Source: Nocardioides sp. WS12
GTDB taxonomy: Bacteria > Actinomycetota > Actinomycetes > Propionibacteriales > Nocardioidaceae
DNA length: 64,000 nt
Direction: 5' to 3'
Assembly (NCBI RefSeq): GCF_014108865.1
Contig: NZ_CP053928.1
Span: 372,001-436,000, forward strand
Every line of letters begins with the position of its first letter. Within the stretch, counting starts at the first letter, position 1. The position numbers and the translations under genes are program-made. Positions 32,676 to 39,883 of the stretch are shown piece by piece. The notes beneath the pieces are model-generated. The model did no database searches. It was given only the letters and a program-made list of their open reading frames with translations, and was not told the origin of the DNA.

Positions 32676-34145
32676 CTACGGGGCGGGCAGGGCGACGTAC
32701 GTCGTGTCGAGGTACTCCTCGATGCCCTCGAAACCGCCCTCGCGACCGAACCCGCTGGCCTTCACGCCACCGAACGGCGCGGCCGGGTTGGAGACGATGC
32801 CTGTGTTGATGCCGAGCATCCCGGTCTCGAGTCGCTCAGCGAGCCGCAGGGTGCGCGCGAGGTCGCGGGTGAAGGCGTAGGCAGCCAGGCCGTACTCCGT
32901 CGCGTTCGCCAGTGCGATCGCCTCGTCCTCGGTGGTGAACGTCGTGATCGGGGCGACCGGGCCGAAGGTTTCCGCGGTCACCGCGTCCGCGTCCGCTGGT
33001 ACGTCGACCAGGACCGTCGGCGGGTAGAAGAATCCTGCTCCGTCGACCCGCTGACCACCCGTGAGCGCCCGCGCTCCCCGGGCCAGGGCATCGTCGACGA
33101 CCGCAGCAACGGAAGCGACCGCCTTCGCGTCGATGAGCGGACCGACCTGGATCCCGACGTCCTGGCCGCGGCCGACGCGCAAGGCGCCCATCCGTTCGGC
33201 CAGCCGGGTCGCGAATTCGTCGGCGACCGGCGCCTCGACGAGGAACCGGTTGGCCGACGTGCAGGCCTCCCCCATGTTGCGCATCTTGGCGAGCATCGCG
33301 CCGTCGACCGCCGCGTCGAGGTCGGCGTCCGCGAAGACCAGGAAGGGCGCGTTGCCGCCGAGTTCCATCGACACCCGCTGCAACTGACCGGCGGACTGCT
33401 CGACGAGGCGCTTGCCGACCGGAGTCGAACCGGTGAAGCTCACCTTGCGCAGCCGAGGGTCGGCCATCAGGGTGCTGCTCAGCCCGGCAGCATCCTCGGT
33501 CGTCACGATGTTCAGGACCCCTGCGGGCAGGCCGGCTTCAGCAAGGAGCCCGCCGAGCAGCAGCATGGTCAGCGGCGTCTGTGCGGCCGGCTTGACGACC
33601 ATCGTGCAACCGGCCGCGATGGCGGGTCCGATCTTGCGCGTCCCCATCGCGAGCGGGAAGTTCCACGGCGTGATGAACAGGCACGGACCGACCGGCTTGC
33701 GCACCGTCAACAGCCGACTGCCACCCGCGGGATTGTGCATCCAGCGGCCATGGATGCGGACCGCCTCCTCGGAGAACCAGCGCAGGAACTCCGCGCCGTA
33801 GGTGACCTCACCCTTGGCCTCGGCGATCGGCTTGCCCATCTCGAGGCTCATCACGAGCGCCAGGTCGTCGGCGTGCGTGGTGACCAGGCCGAACGCCCGG
33901 CGCAGGATCTCGCCGCGCTCGCGGGGTGCCGTCGCTGCCCAGGCCGGCTGCACGGCGACCGCCGCATCGAGGGCCGCCCGGGCGTCGTCCAGGGTGCCGT
34001 CGGCGACGTCGGTGAGGATCGACCCGTCGGCGGGATCGATGACGTCGATCCGCGCACCGTTGGCGGCCGGGACCCAGTGGCCACCGATCAGGAGTTGGCG
34101 TCGCGCCTCCGGAAGCAGGTGGGTCAGACGCTCTCGAAAGCTCAT
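32676..34145 (-). CDS. gabD: Succinate-semialdehyde dehydrogenase-type aldehyde dehydrogenase
   Basis: A 489-residue NAD(P)-dependent aldehyde dehydrogenase of the GabD group. Present are LFITPWNFPLAMGTRKIGPAIAAGCTMVVKPA, the Rossmann turn FTGSTPVGKRL, the general base in SMELGGNAPFLVF, and the catalytic Cys in NMGEACTSANRFLVE. It would oxidise succinate semialdehyde or a similar omega-semialdehyde. It stands alone, without a transaminase next to it, so the physiological substrate is uncertain. The ATG is at 34145; the 213-bp spacer upstream holds a candidate RNA on the other strand. Confidence 0.88.
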   Translation of the reverse strand: MSFRERLTHLLPEARRQLLIGGHWVPAANGARIDVIDPADGSILTDVADGTLDDARAALDAAVAVQPAWAATAPRERGEILRRAFGLVTTHADDLALVMSLEMGKPIAEAKGEVTYGAEFLRWFSEEAVRIHGRWMHNPAGGSRLLTVRKPVGPCLFITPWNFPLAMGTRKIGPAIAAGCTMVVKPAAQTPLTMLLLGGLLAEAGLPAGVLNIVTTEDAAGLSSTLMADPRLRKVSFTGSTPVGKRLVEQSAGQLQRVSMELGGNAPFLVFADADLDAAVDGAMLAKMRNMGEACTSANRFLVEAPVADEFATRLAERMGALRVGRGQDVGIQVGPLIDAKAVASVAAVVDDALARGARALTGGQRVDGAGFFYPPTVLVDVPADADAVTAETFGPVAPITTFTTEDEAIALANATEYGLAAYAFTRDLARTLRLAERLETGMLGINTGIVSNPAAPFGGVKASGFGREGGFEGIEEYLDTTYVALPAP

Positions 34146-34280
34146 GCCCCCAGCCTGCCACCACTCGCGTCACCACTCGGGTCAGGCCACCCGGGACTTT
34201 GGTCCCGGGTCGAAATGGCCGACCGGATGAATGTCCGATCGGCCCCCTCCGCAGTCACCACTGACGGGGTATCTTGGACG

Positions 34281-34359
34281 CAGTCGTTCTTCGGAGGGAG
34301 CACCGAGTCGACAAGAGCCCGTCGTTGACCCCATGCAATGACGGGCTCGCTCCATTTTT
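34281..34359 (+). ncRNA. Candidate small structured RNA with intrinsic terminator
   Basis: A plus-strand -10 box TATCTT (34270-34275) is followed by GGAGC (34297-34301), a strong hairpin GAGCCCGTCGTTG/CAATGACGGGCTC (34315-34348), GCTCC (34349-34353, pairing with GGAGC) and ATTTTT. The closing stem directly before the T-run gives a two-level structure. No plus-strand gene precedes it. It touches the last codon of the penicillin-binding protein gene on the other strand. It could instead be just the terminator shared with that gene. The -35 is poor. Confidence 0.4.
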
Positions 34360-36275
34360 CAGCCAGCGCGGCGAAGGAAGTCCTCGATCAGCGGGCCGGC
34401 GGTCTGCGAGCCGGAGACGCCCGTCTGCACGAACACGGCGACCGCGAGGTCACCCTGTGCTGCGACCATCCAGGCGTGGGTCTTGATGGTGCCGTCGGCG
34501 GCGTACTCCGCGGTTCCGGTCTTGGCGATCACCGGGGCACCGGGGACGTCCGCGAGGCCGCGACCACTGCCGTCGGTGACCACGCCGCGCAGCATCTTCT
34601 TCAGCGCCGCGGCTTCGTCGGCCGTCAACGGTGCGGCCTCCTTGGGCACACTCACGTCGACCTGTTCGAGCAGTCGCGGTACGACGGTCTTGCCTGCCTG
34701 AACGCTCGCGATCACCGCGGCCATGGCCAGGGGCGAGGCCAGGACCTTGCCCTGGCCGATCAGGTCGGCGGCGGCCTCGGTCTCGCTCGCGGGGTCGGGC
34801 ACCTCGCCGAAGAAGGCGGGAAAGCCGAGGTCGTGGTCGATGACGAGCCCGAGGCTGGCGGCGGCTGCGGCGAGGTCGCCGTCGTCGACCTTGGCGCGGG
34901 CGTTGATCAGGGCGGTGTTGCAGGAGTTCGCGATCGCCTTGCTCAGCGGAATCGTGCCGAGCGCCGAGGACGGGTAGTCGGAGTAGTTCTTGAACCGCTT
35001 GCCGTTGACGGTCGTGGTCGGCGCACACTCCACCGGGGAGTCCGGCGTCAGGCCGGCCCTCAGCAGCGCCAGCGAGGTCACGATCTTGAAGGTCGAGCCG
35101 GGCGCGAACTGCCCGTACGCGGCGTAGTTCTGCTCGGGTGATGCCGCGGCCAGGATCGCGCCGTCGCTGGGGCGGATCGCGACGACGGCCGACACACCCC
35201 TGACTCCGGACAACACGTCCTCCGCGATCTTCTGGGTGGATGCGTCGAGGGTCAGCGAGAGCGGTCGGCCCGCCGCGGCCTCGCGGTCGTAGAGGGTGCG
35301 CTTCTTCGTCTCGCCGTCCTCGGGGACGGCGTACACGACCCGGCCGGTCGTGCCGCGGAGCTGGTCGTCGTACCGGCTCTGCAGGCCGGAGAGGCCGGCG
35401 ATGTCGCCGGTGCGGTACTTGTCCGGGTTCTTCTCGACCATCTCGCCGGTGACCGGTCCGACGCGGCCCAGGATCGGTGCGGCGAAGTCGCGGGTCGGCG
35501 CCAAGGCGATCTCGTCGTTGACCTGGTGGGCGCCGTCGATGGTGCGCACGCCCGTCTGGACGGCGGCCGGGACCTCGCCCTCGCGGTAGGTGATCGCCTC
35601 GACGAACGCCCGGTCACCGGCGCTCCGAACGGCCTTGACGAAGGGGGGCGCGTCGATGTCGACGAGTTCGGCCAGTGCCTTGGCCGATGCGGGAGCCTTC
35701 GCTGCGTCCACCCGCGTGCGGTCGATCCCGATCCGGATCACGGCGCGCTCGGTGACCAGGACCTCGCCACCAGCGCCGGTGATGTCGCCGCGATCCGTCG
35801 GTTGGGTGACGGCGTCGAGGATCTCGCCGGCCTGCAACGTGGGCTCGACGATCGACGGCGCCCACGTGACGCTCCACTTGTCGTCCGCTTCGGTGAGCGC
35901 GACCTCGGTCTCGTAGGCCCAGGCCGCGCCCTTGCTCTCCGGCCACGACCAGCCGAGTGTTGCGGTGCCCTTGCCGTCCTCGGCGCTGAACTTCTTCACC
36001 TCGATGTCCGGCACGATGCCGTCCATGTCGTCGATGATCGCGGCGTACTGCTCAGCCACCGTGGCCCCTTTGACGTCACCGAAGTCAACGGTGGTGAACG
36101 CGTCCGGCTGCGGGTTGCCGGCGTCCTCACCGTCCGGCGCCGCCGCCGCGGCCAGCGCCGCCGTCAACTGGACCGCCAGCGAACGGCCCAACTTCTCGTC
36201 GTCCCCCTGACCGCTGCAGGCAGCGAGCCCACTGACGAGGAGGAGGGAGCCGAGGGTCACCGAGATCCGACGCAT
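34359..36275 (-). CDS. Penicillin-binding protein with NTF2-like N-terminal domain, lipoprotein
   Basis: A 638-residue class B-type penicillin-binding protein. The signal ends in the lipobox SGLAAC (Cys near residue 20). An NTF2-like/MecA-N domain (YAAIIDDMDGIVPDIEVKKFSAEDGKGTATLGWSW) comes next, then the dimerisation region, then the transpeptidase: SxxK as PGSTFKIV near 393, SxN as NSCNTAL, KTG as IAKTGTAEY near 580. It cross-links peptidoglycan at the outer face of the membrane. ATG 36275 is chosen so that the signal peptide starts MRRIS. The layout resembles low-affinity PBPs such as MecA and mycobacterial PbpA relatives; resistance is not implied. Confidence 0.9.
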   Translation of the reverse strand: MRRISVTLGSLLLVSGLAACSGQGDDEKLGRSLAVQLTAALAAAAAPDGEDAGNPQPDAFTTVDFGDVKGATVAEQYAAIIDDMDGIVPDIEVKKFSAEDGKGTATLGWSWPESKGAAWAYETEVALTEADDKWSVTWAPSIVEPTLQAGEILDAVTQPTDRGDITGAGGEVLVTERAVIRIGIDRTRVDAAKAPASAKALAELVDIDAPPFVKAVRSAGDRAFVEAITYREGEVPAAVQTGVRTIDGAHQVNDEIALAPTRDFAAPILGRVGPVTGEMVEKNPDKYRTGDIAGLSGLQSRYDDQLRGTTGRVVYAVPEDGETKKRTLYDREAAAGRPLSLTLDASTQKIAEDVLSGVRGVSAVVAIRPSDGAILAAASPEQNYAAYGQFAPGSTFKIVTSLALLRAGLTPDSPVECAPTTTVNGKRFKNYSDYPSSALGTIPLSKAIANSCNTALINARAKVDDGDLAAAAASLGLVIDHDLGFPAFFGEVPDPASETEAAADLIGQGKVLASPLAMAAVIASVQAGKTVVPRLLEQVDVSVPKEAAPLTADEAAALKKMLRGVVTDGSGRGLADVPGAPVIAKTGTAEYAADGTIKTHAWMVAAQGDLAVAVFVQTGVSGSQTAGPLIEDFLRRAG

Positions 36276-36314
36276 GCCGATGGTTCTACCAGCACGCACC
36301 CACTGCGGCCGCCG

Positions 36315-37124
36315 TCAGCCGACGAGCAGCCCCGCGACCAGCGGCTGGTAGCCGGACGAGTGACCGAGCTTGTTGGGGTGGTAGCTCTCGGAGATCGGGC
36401 TGGACAGTCCGTTGAGCCACTCGACGTCATCACAGACCGCGTGACCGATGAAGCGCGACGTCGGGTTGGCCCACTTGAAGCCCTTGGCGCTGGCCGCCGC
36501 GGACAGCTTGCCGTTGAGCAGGTCGGCGGTCGCGTTCAACCGGGTCTCCTCGGCCGGGGAGAACCAGGTGCCGGCGTTGCAGTCCTCACCCTGGAACAGA
36601 CGCGGGTAACCGACCACGACGACCACGGCGTTCGGCGCCTTGGACTTGATCGAGGCGTACAGAGTGTTGAGCCGGCCGGGCAGCGTGTTGTTGATGAAGG
36701 ACTGGGCGGTGTTGATCGCCCCGTCGCAGTTGGACATCCAGCCGGGCTGGGCGCACTCGGTGAGCACGCTGCTGAAGCCCGCGTCGTTGCCGCCGACGGA
36801 GATCGTGACGTACTCCGTGCCCGTGGTCAGCGCGCTCAACTGGCTGCTGGTGACCGTGCTCGTCGTGGCGCCCGAGCACGCCTTGAAGTTCAGGGCGTAG
36901 CCCTTCTGCGCAGCGACCAGCTTGGGATAGGCGTAGGTGGAGCGCTGACAACTGGTGCCGTCGCTGATGTAGCTGCGGGTGCCGGTGCCGGAGGCATACG
37001 AGTCGCCGAGAGCGACGTACGGCGCCGCGGCGGCCTGCGCCGGCGCGGGGACGCCGACGAGCATGACGAGCGAGGCCGCGAGGCCGCTCAGTGAGGAGAG
37101 GACGAGACGCAGTGACCGGGACAT
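36315..37124 (-). CDS. Secreted SGNH/GDSL lipase
   Basis: A 269-residue exported esterase or lipase. After a signal peptide (MLVGVPAPAQA) it has block I VALGDSYASGTG with the nucleophile Ser, block III SVGGNDAGF, and block V ESYHPNKLGH with the catalytic His. Six cysteines after the signal probably form three disulfides, as in the Streptomyces rimosus/S. coelicolor lipase family. It hydrolyses acyl esters outside the cell. Start ATG 37124 follows AAGGTGT; it sits 39 bp upstream of the PBP gene in the same direction. Confidence 0.9.
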   Translation of the reverse strand: MSRSLRLVLSSLSGLAASLVMLVGVPAPAQAAAAPYVALGDSYASGTGTRSYISDGTSCQRSTYAYPKLVAAQKGYALNFKACSGATTSTVTSSQLSALTTGTEYVTISVGGNDAGFSSVLTECAQPGWMSNCDGAINTAQSFINNTLPGRLNTLYASIKSKAPNAVVVVVGYPRLFQGEDCNAGTWFSPAEETRLNATADLLNGKLSAAASAKGFKWANPTSRFIGHAVCDDVEWLNGLSSPISESYHPNKLGHSSGYQPLVAGLLVG

Positions 37125-37200
37125 GGAGCGACACCTTCTGCCGAGAAATGTGACCTGGGTCACTAGACCACGGGAACGCCCGTCCGGTCACTCCCCTGAT

Positions 37201-37653
37201 TCATGAAGAGTGGGTGCCGTGCCCGTTGACCCACGGCAAACCGCGGCGGGTGCCCTCGACGATGTCGGCGACGTGCGCCTGGAAGGACGGGCAGGTGGTG
37301 ATGTCGTGGGCGCGGCATTCCAGCGCGTGCTCGGTCATGTGGCGCGACCTGGCCAGCTCGGCTTCGCGGCGGTCGAGCTCGACGAGGTGTTGCTTCAACG
37401 CGTCACGGCGGCCGTCGGCGGATGCGTCGACGAGCGTGCGGATCTGGTCGAGGCTCATGCCCGATTCCTTGCTCGCGATGATCGCGGCGACCCGGTAGGC
37501 GTCGTCTTCGCCGTAGTACCGGCGTCCCGCGGAGTCGCGCGCCGGGTGCAGCAGGCCCTTGTCCTCCCAGTGCCGGAGCACGTGCGTCTCGAGCTCGAAC
37601 CGGCCCGCGAGATCACCGATCGACCAGCGCACGTCCTGAGGGCTTGACTTCAT
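37201..37653 (-). CDS. MerR family transcriptional regulator
   Basis: A 150-residue MerR protein. The winged HTH is WSIGDLAGRFELETHVLRHWEDKGLLHPARDSAGRRYYGEDDAYRVAAI (about 9-58), followed by the dimer helix (GRRDALKQHLVELDRREAELARSRH) and a short effector end with two cysteines in ECRAHDITTCPSF. The Cys pair may bind a metal or sense redox state, though the spacing is not that of SoxR's iron-sulfur site. Its ATG at 37653 is adjacent to the divergent oxidoreductase; a 16-bp palindrome covers the start codon, implying autorepression and activation of the neighbour. Confidence 0.88.
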   Translation of the reverse strand: MKSSPQDVRWSIGDLAGRFELETHVLRHWEDKGLLHPARDSAGRRYYGEDDAYRVAAIIASKESGMSLDQIRTLVDASADGRRDALKQHLVELDRREAELARSRHMTEHALECRAHDITTCPSFQAHVADIVEGTRRGLPWVNGHGTHSS

Positions 37654-37674
37654 GTGAACATGAACTCACACGCT
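37644..37674 (+). promoter_or_regulatory. MerR-type promoter/operator over the divergent starts
   Basis: TTCATGTGAACATGAA (37649-37664) is a perfect inverted repeat with a 2-bp centre. On the plus strand it lies between TTGACT (37644-37649) and a weak -10 at 37669-37674 with a 19-bp spacer, the MerR activation layout. The start point would fall at about 37681, the ATG of the oxidoreductase, so that mRNA may be leaderless. The dyad also overlaps the merR start codon. Confidence 0.6.
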
Positions 37675-37680
37675 GGTCCC

Positions 37681-38631
37681 ATGAAGCAAACAAACAAGAC
37701 CCAGCAGTACGACGTCGCGGTGATCGGAGCCGGCTCTGCCGGACTCCAGGCCGCGCTGACCCTCGGCCGGATGCGGCGCTCCGTGGTGGTGTTCAGCACC
37801 GACCGGTTCCGCAACGACCCCGCCGAGCACATGCAGAACTTCCTCGGCCACGACGGCACCCCGCCGGCCGAACTGCGACTCGCGGCCCGCAAGGACATCG
37901 AGCGCTACGAGAGCGTCGAGTTCGTGGAACGTGCGGTCGTGGCGGTGGCCGGGGAGCCGGACGCGTTCGTGGTCTCGGTCGACGGATCCCCGGACGTGAC
38001 CGCGCGGCGGGTGCTGCTCGCCACCGGCCTCGCCGACGAGTTGCCCGACGTCCCCGGACTGACCGACCTGTTCGGCACCGTCGTCGCCCATTGCCCCTAC
38101 TGCCACGGCTACGAGTTCGCCGACCGCCGGGTCGGGCTGCTCGGCGCCGGCCCGCACATCCCGATGCTCGCGCAGTTGATGTCGCGTCTGGCGAGCGAGG
38201 TCGTCGTACTCACCAACGGGGCGGAGCCCGAACCCGAGGTGCTGGCCGCGATCAAGGCGCTGCGCCTGGAGATGCACACGGGCCCGGTCCTCGGCGTCGA
38301 GGAGACAGAGAAGGGGCTCAAGGCGCTGCTCGACTACGAGCACACCGTCGACCTCGGCGGGATGTTCGTGGCGCCGACCTGGCGCCAGGCCGCACCGTTC
38401 GCCGAGCAGCTGGAACTGGAGACCGGCGACCTCGGCGGCATCCACGTCGACATCATGGGCGCCACCAGCCGTCCCGGCGTGTACGCCGCCGGCGACCTCG
38501 CGCACCACCGCGACCTGCCGATGCCGATGGCCTCGGTGCTCACCGCTGCGGCGGCGGGACTGGTCGCGGGCGCAGCGTGCGACCGGGACCTGGTGATGTC
38601 CGACCTGGCTGCCGTCGTCACCGCCACCTGA
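37681..38631 (+). CDS. Thioredoxin reductase-like FAD/NAD(P)-dependent oxidoreductase
   Basis: A 316-residue flavoprotein of the class II pyridine-nucleotide disulfide oxidoreductase group. FAD binding is DVAVIGAGSAGLQAALTLGR; the redox motif is CPYCHGYE, a CxxC variant typical of a TrxR-like family; the second FAD motif is GVYAAGDLAHH. The NADPH loop VGLLGAGPHIPMLAQLMSRL reads GAGPH rather than the usual GGGxSA, so its preferred reductant is uncertain. ATG 37681 fits the predicted transcription start; earlier in-frame GTG/ATG codons lie inside the operator. It is divergent from, and likely controlled by, the MerR gene. Confidence 0.87.
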   Translation: MKQTNKTQQYDVAVIGAGSAGLQAALTLGRMRRSVVVFSTDRFRNDPAEHMQNFLGHDGTPPAELRLAARKDIERYESVEFVERAVVAVAGEPDAFVVSVDGSPDVTARRVLLATGLADELPDVPGLTDLFGTVVAHCPYCHGYEFADRRVGLLGAGPHIPMLAQLMSRLASEVVVLTNGAEPEPEVLAAIKALRLEMHTGPVLGVEETEKGLKALLDYEHTVDLGGMFVAPTWRQAAPFAEQLELETGDLGGIHVDIMGATSRPGVYAAGDLAHHRDLPMPMASVLTAAAAGLVAGAACDRDLVMSDLAAVVTAT

Positions 38632-38655
38632 CGAGCCACCTGAGAAGGTGGTGCC

Positions 38656-39258
38656 GTGGCCCCCCTCCTCCGCCGCTACGGCCTGCTCTTAGGCGGCTGC
38701 ATCGTCCTCGGCATCGGAGTGGGCTTCCTGCTCCGCGCGGACCTCGGCTCCGACGGCTACTCGACGCTGGTCAACGGCGTCGCGATGTCGCTGGACGTCG
38801 AGTTCTGGGTCGCCAACCTCGGCATCGGCGTGGTCTTCGTGGCGCTGGCCGCGCTGCGGAAGGTGATCCCGGGCGTCGGCACCGTGGTGCAGGTGTTCCT
38901 CGTCGGCGCGACCGTCACGGTCGCTCTCGATGTGCTCGACCGGCCCGACGACCTGGCCCTGCGGATCGTGTTCCTGGCGATCGCGTTCCCCGTGCTCGCG
39001 CTCGGCATCGCGACCTACCTCGGCAGCCAGACCGGCGCAGGCCCGACCGAGGCCGCGGCCCTCGCCTGGGACCCGCCGGTCCCGTTCCGCTGGACCTACA
39101 GCGCGGTCCAGGGCGGCGGCGCGCTGATCGGCTGGCTGCTCGGCGCCACGGTCGGTGTCGGCACGATCGCCGTCATCGTGCTGCTCGGCCCGCTCGTCGA
39201 CCTGATCGCGCGAGCGCTCCGACTCGACGTCCACCAGGGCACGTCAGAACCGGCCTAG
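38656..39258 (+). CDS. YczE/YitT-like membrane protein
   Basis: A 200-residue membrane protein with five to six helices and the YczE-family pattern LLLGGCIVLGIGVGFLLRADLGSDGYSTLVNGVA at its start and the conserved TGAGPTEAAAL loop. YczE of Bacillus is needed for antibiotic synthesis by an unknown mechanism; function here is unknown. Starts at GTG 38656, 24 bp after the oxidoreductase. Its stop overlaps that of the convergent transglycosylase inside one CTAG sequence. Confidence 0.8.
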   Translation: MAPLLRRYGLLLGGCIVLGIGVGFLLRADLGSDGYSTLVNGVAMSLDVEFWVANLGIGVVFVALAALRKVIPGVGTVVQVFLVGATVTVALDVLDRPDDLALRIVFLAIAFPVLALGIATYLGSQTGAGPTEAAALAWDPPVPFRWTYSAVQGGGALIGWLLGATVGVGTIAVIVLLGPLVDLIARALRLDVHQGTSEPA

Positions 39259-39872
39259 TACCAACCAACCTGCTCCGAGTGGGCCCACGCCCGTTGGGCG
39301 TTGCCGTAGCGCGCGGCGATGTAGGCCAGCCCCCAGCGGATCTGGGTCTCCGGGTTGGTCTGCCAGTCGGCGCCGACGACGGCCATCTTGCTGCCGGGCA
39401 GGGACTGCGGGATGCCGTAGGCACTGGAGGTGGGGTTGTCGGCGAACTGGTTCCAGCCGGACTCGCGGTGCCACAGCGCGTCGAGGTAGGGCCACTGGTC
39501 CGCAGGGAAGCCGAACTCGATCATCAGCTGGTAGCCGAGCGCCCGGTTGCTGCCGCGGTCGACGTCGGTGGGGATGACGACCTTCGGCAGGTTCTTGGCG
39601 ATCCGCTCAGCCCGGCGGGCGAGCTGGGCCATGATCTCGATCAGGGGTACGTCGGCGCGGGCACCCGACAGCCTCGCCGGAGTCGCCGACGGTGCGGACG
39701 GGGCCGGCACGGCCGAGGTCGAGGCGGGCGCAGCGGGCGTCGTACTTGCGACGCTGGGTGAGGCCGTGGCCTCGGGTTCCGCCGGCGTCGCCGCACACCC
39801 GGCGCCGAGGACAGCAATGGTCGCGACCGCGACGGGGGCAGTTGCCCTCGCGCGACGCGACCATTGCTTCAC
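39255..39872 (-). CDS. Lytic transglycosylase-like lipoprotein
   Basis: A 205-residue exported protein with a lipobox (LGAGC, Cys near residue 25), a Pro/Ala/Ser-rich linker of about 45 residues, and a C-terminal lysozyme-like domain: LDALWHRESGWNQFADNPTSSAYGIPQSLPGSKMA, then TQIRWGLAYIAARYGNAQRAW. The Glu of WHRESGW is the expected catalytic acid. It would cut peptidoglycan glycan strands at the cell surface. It follows the DEAD-box helicase gene by 11 bp. Confidence 0.87.
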   Translation of the reverse strand: MKQWSRRARATAPVAVATIAVLGAGCAATPAEPEATASPSVASTTPAAPASTSAVPAPSAPSATPARLSGARADVPLIEIMAQLARRAERIAKNLPKVVIPTDVDRGSNRALGYQLMIEFGFPADQWPYLDALWHRESGWNQFADNPTSSAYGIPQSLPGSKMAVVGADWQTNPETQIRWGLAYIAARYGNAQRAWAHSEQVGWY

Positions 39873-39883
39873 AGCCAGTCCGA

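Noticed and set aside
34202..34328. Small plus-strand ORF ending at 34328 in the gabD-PBP gap
   Set aside because: Low-complexity product without a ribosome site; its stop lies in the hairpin of the candidate RNA.
37201..37653. SoxR identity for the MerR-type gene
   Set aside because: It has only two cysteines in the effector end, not the CxxCxC-type iron-sulfur cluster, and its dyad differs from the SoxR-like box at 32642.
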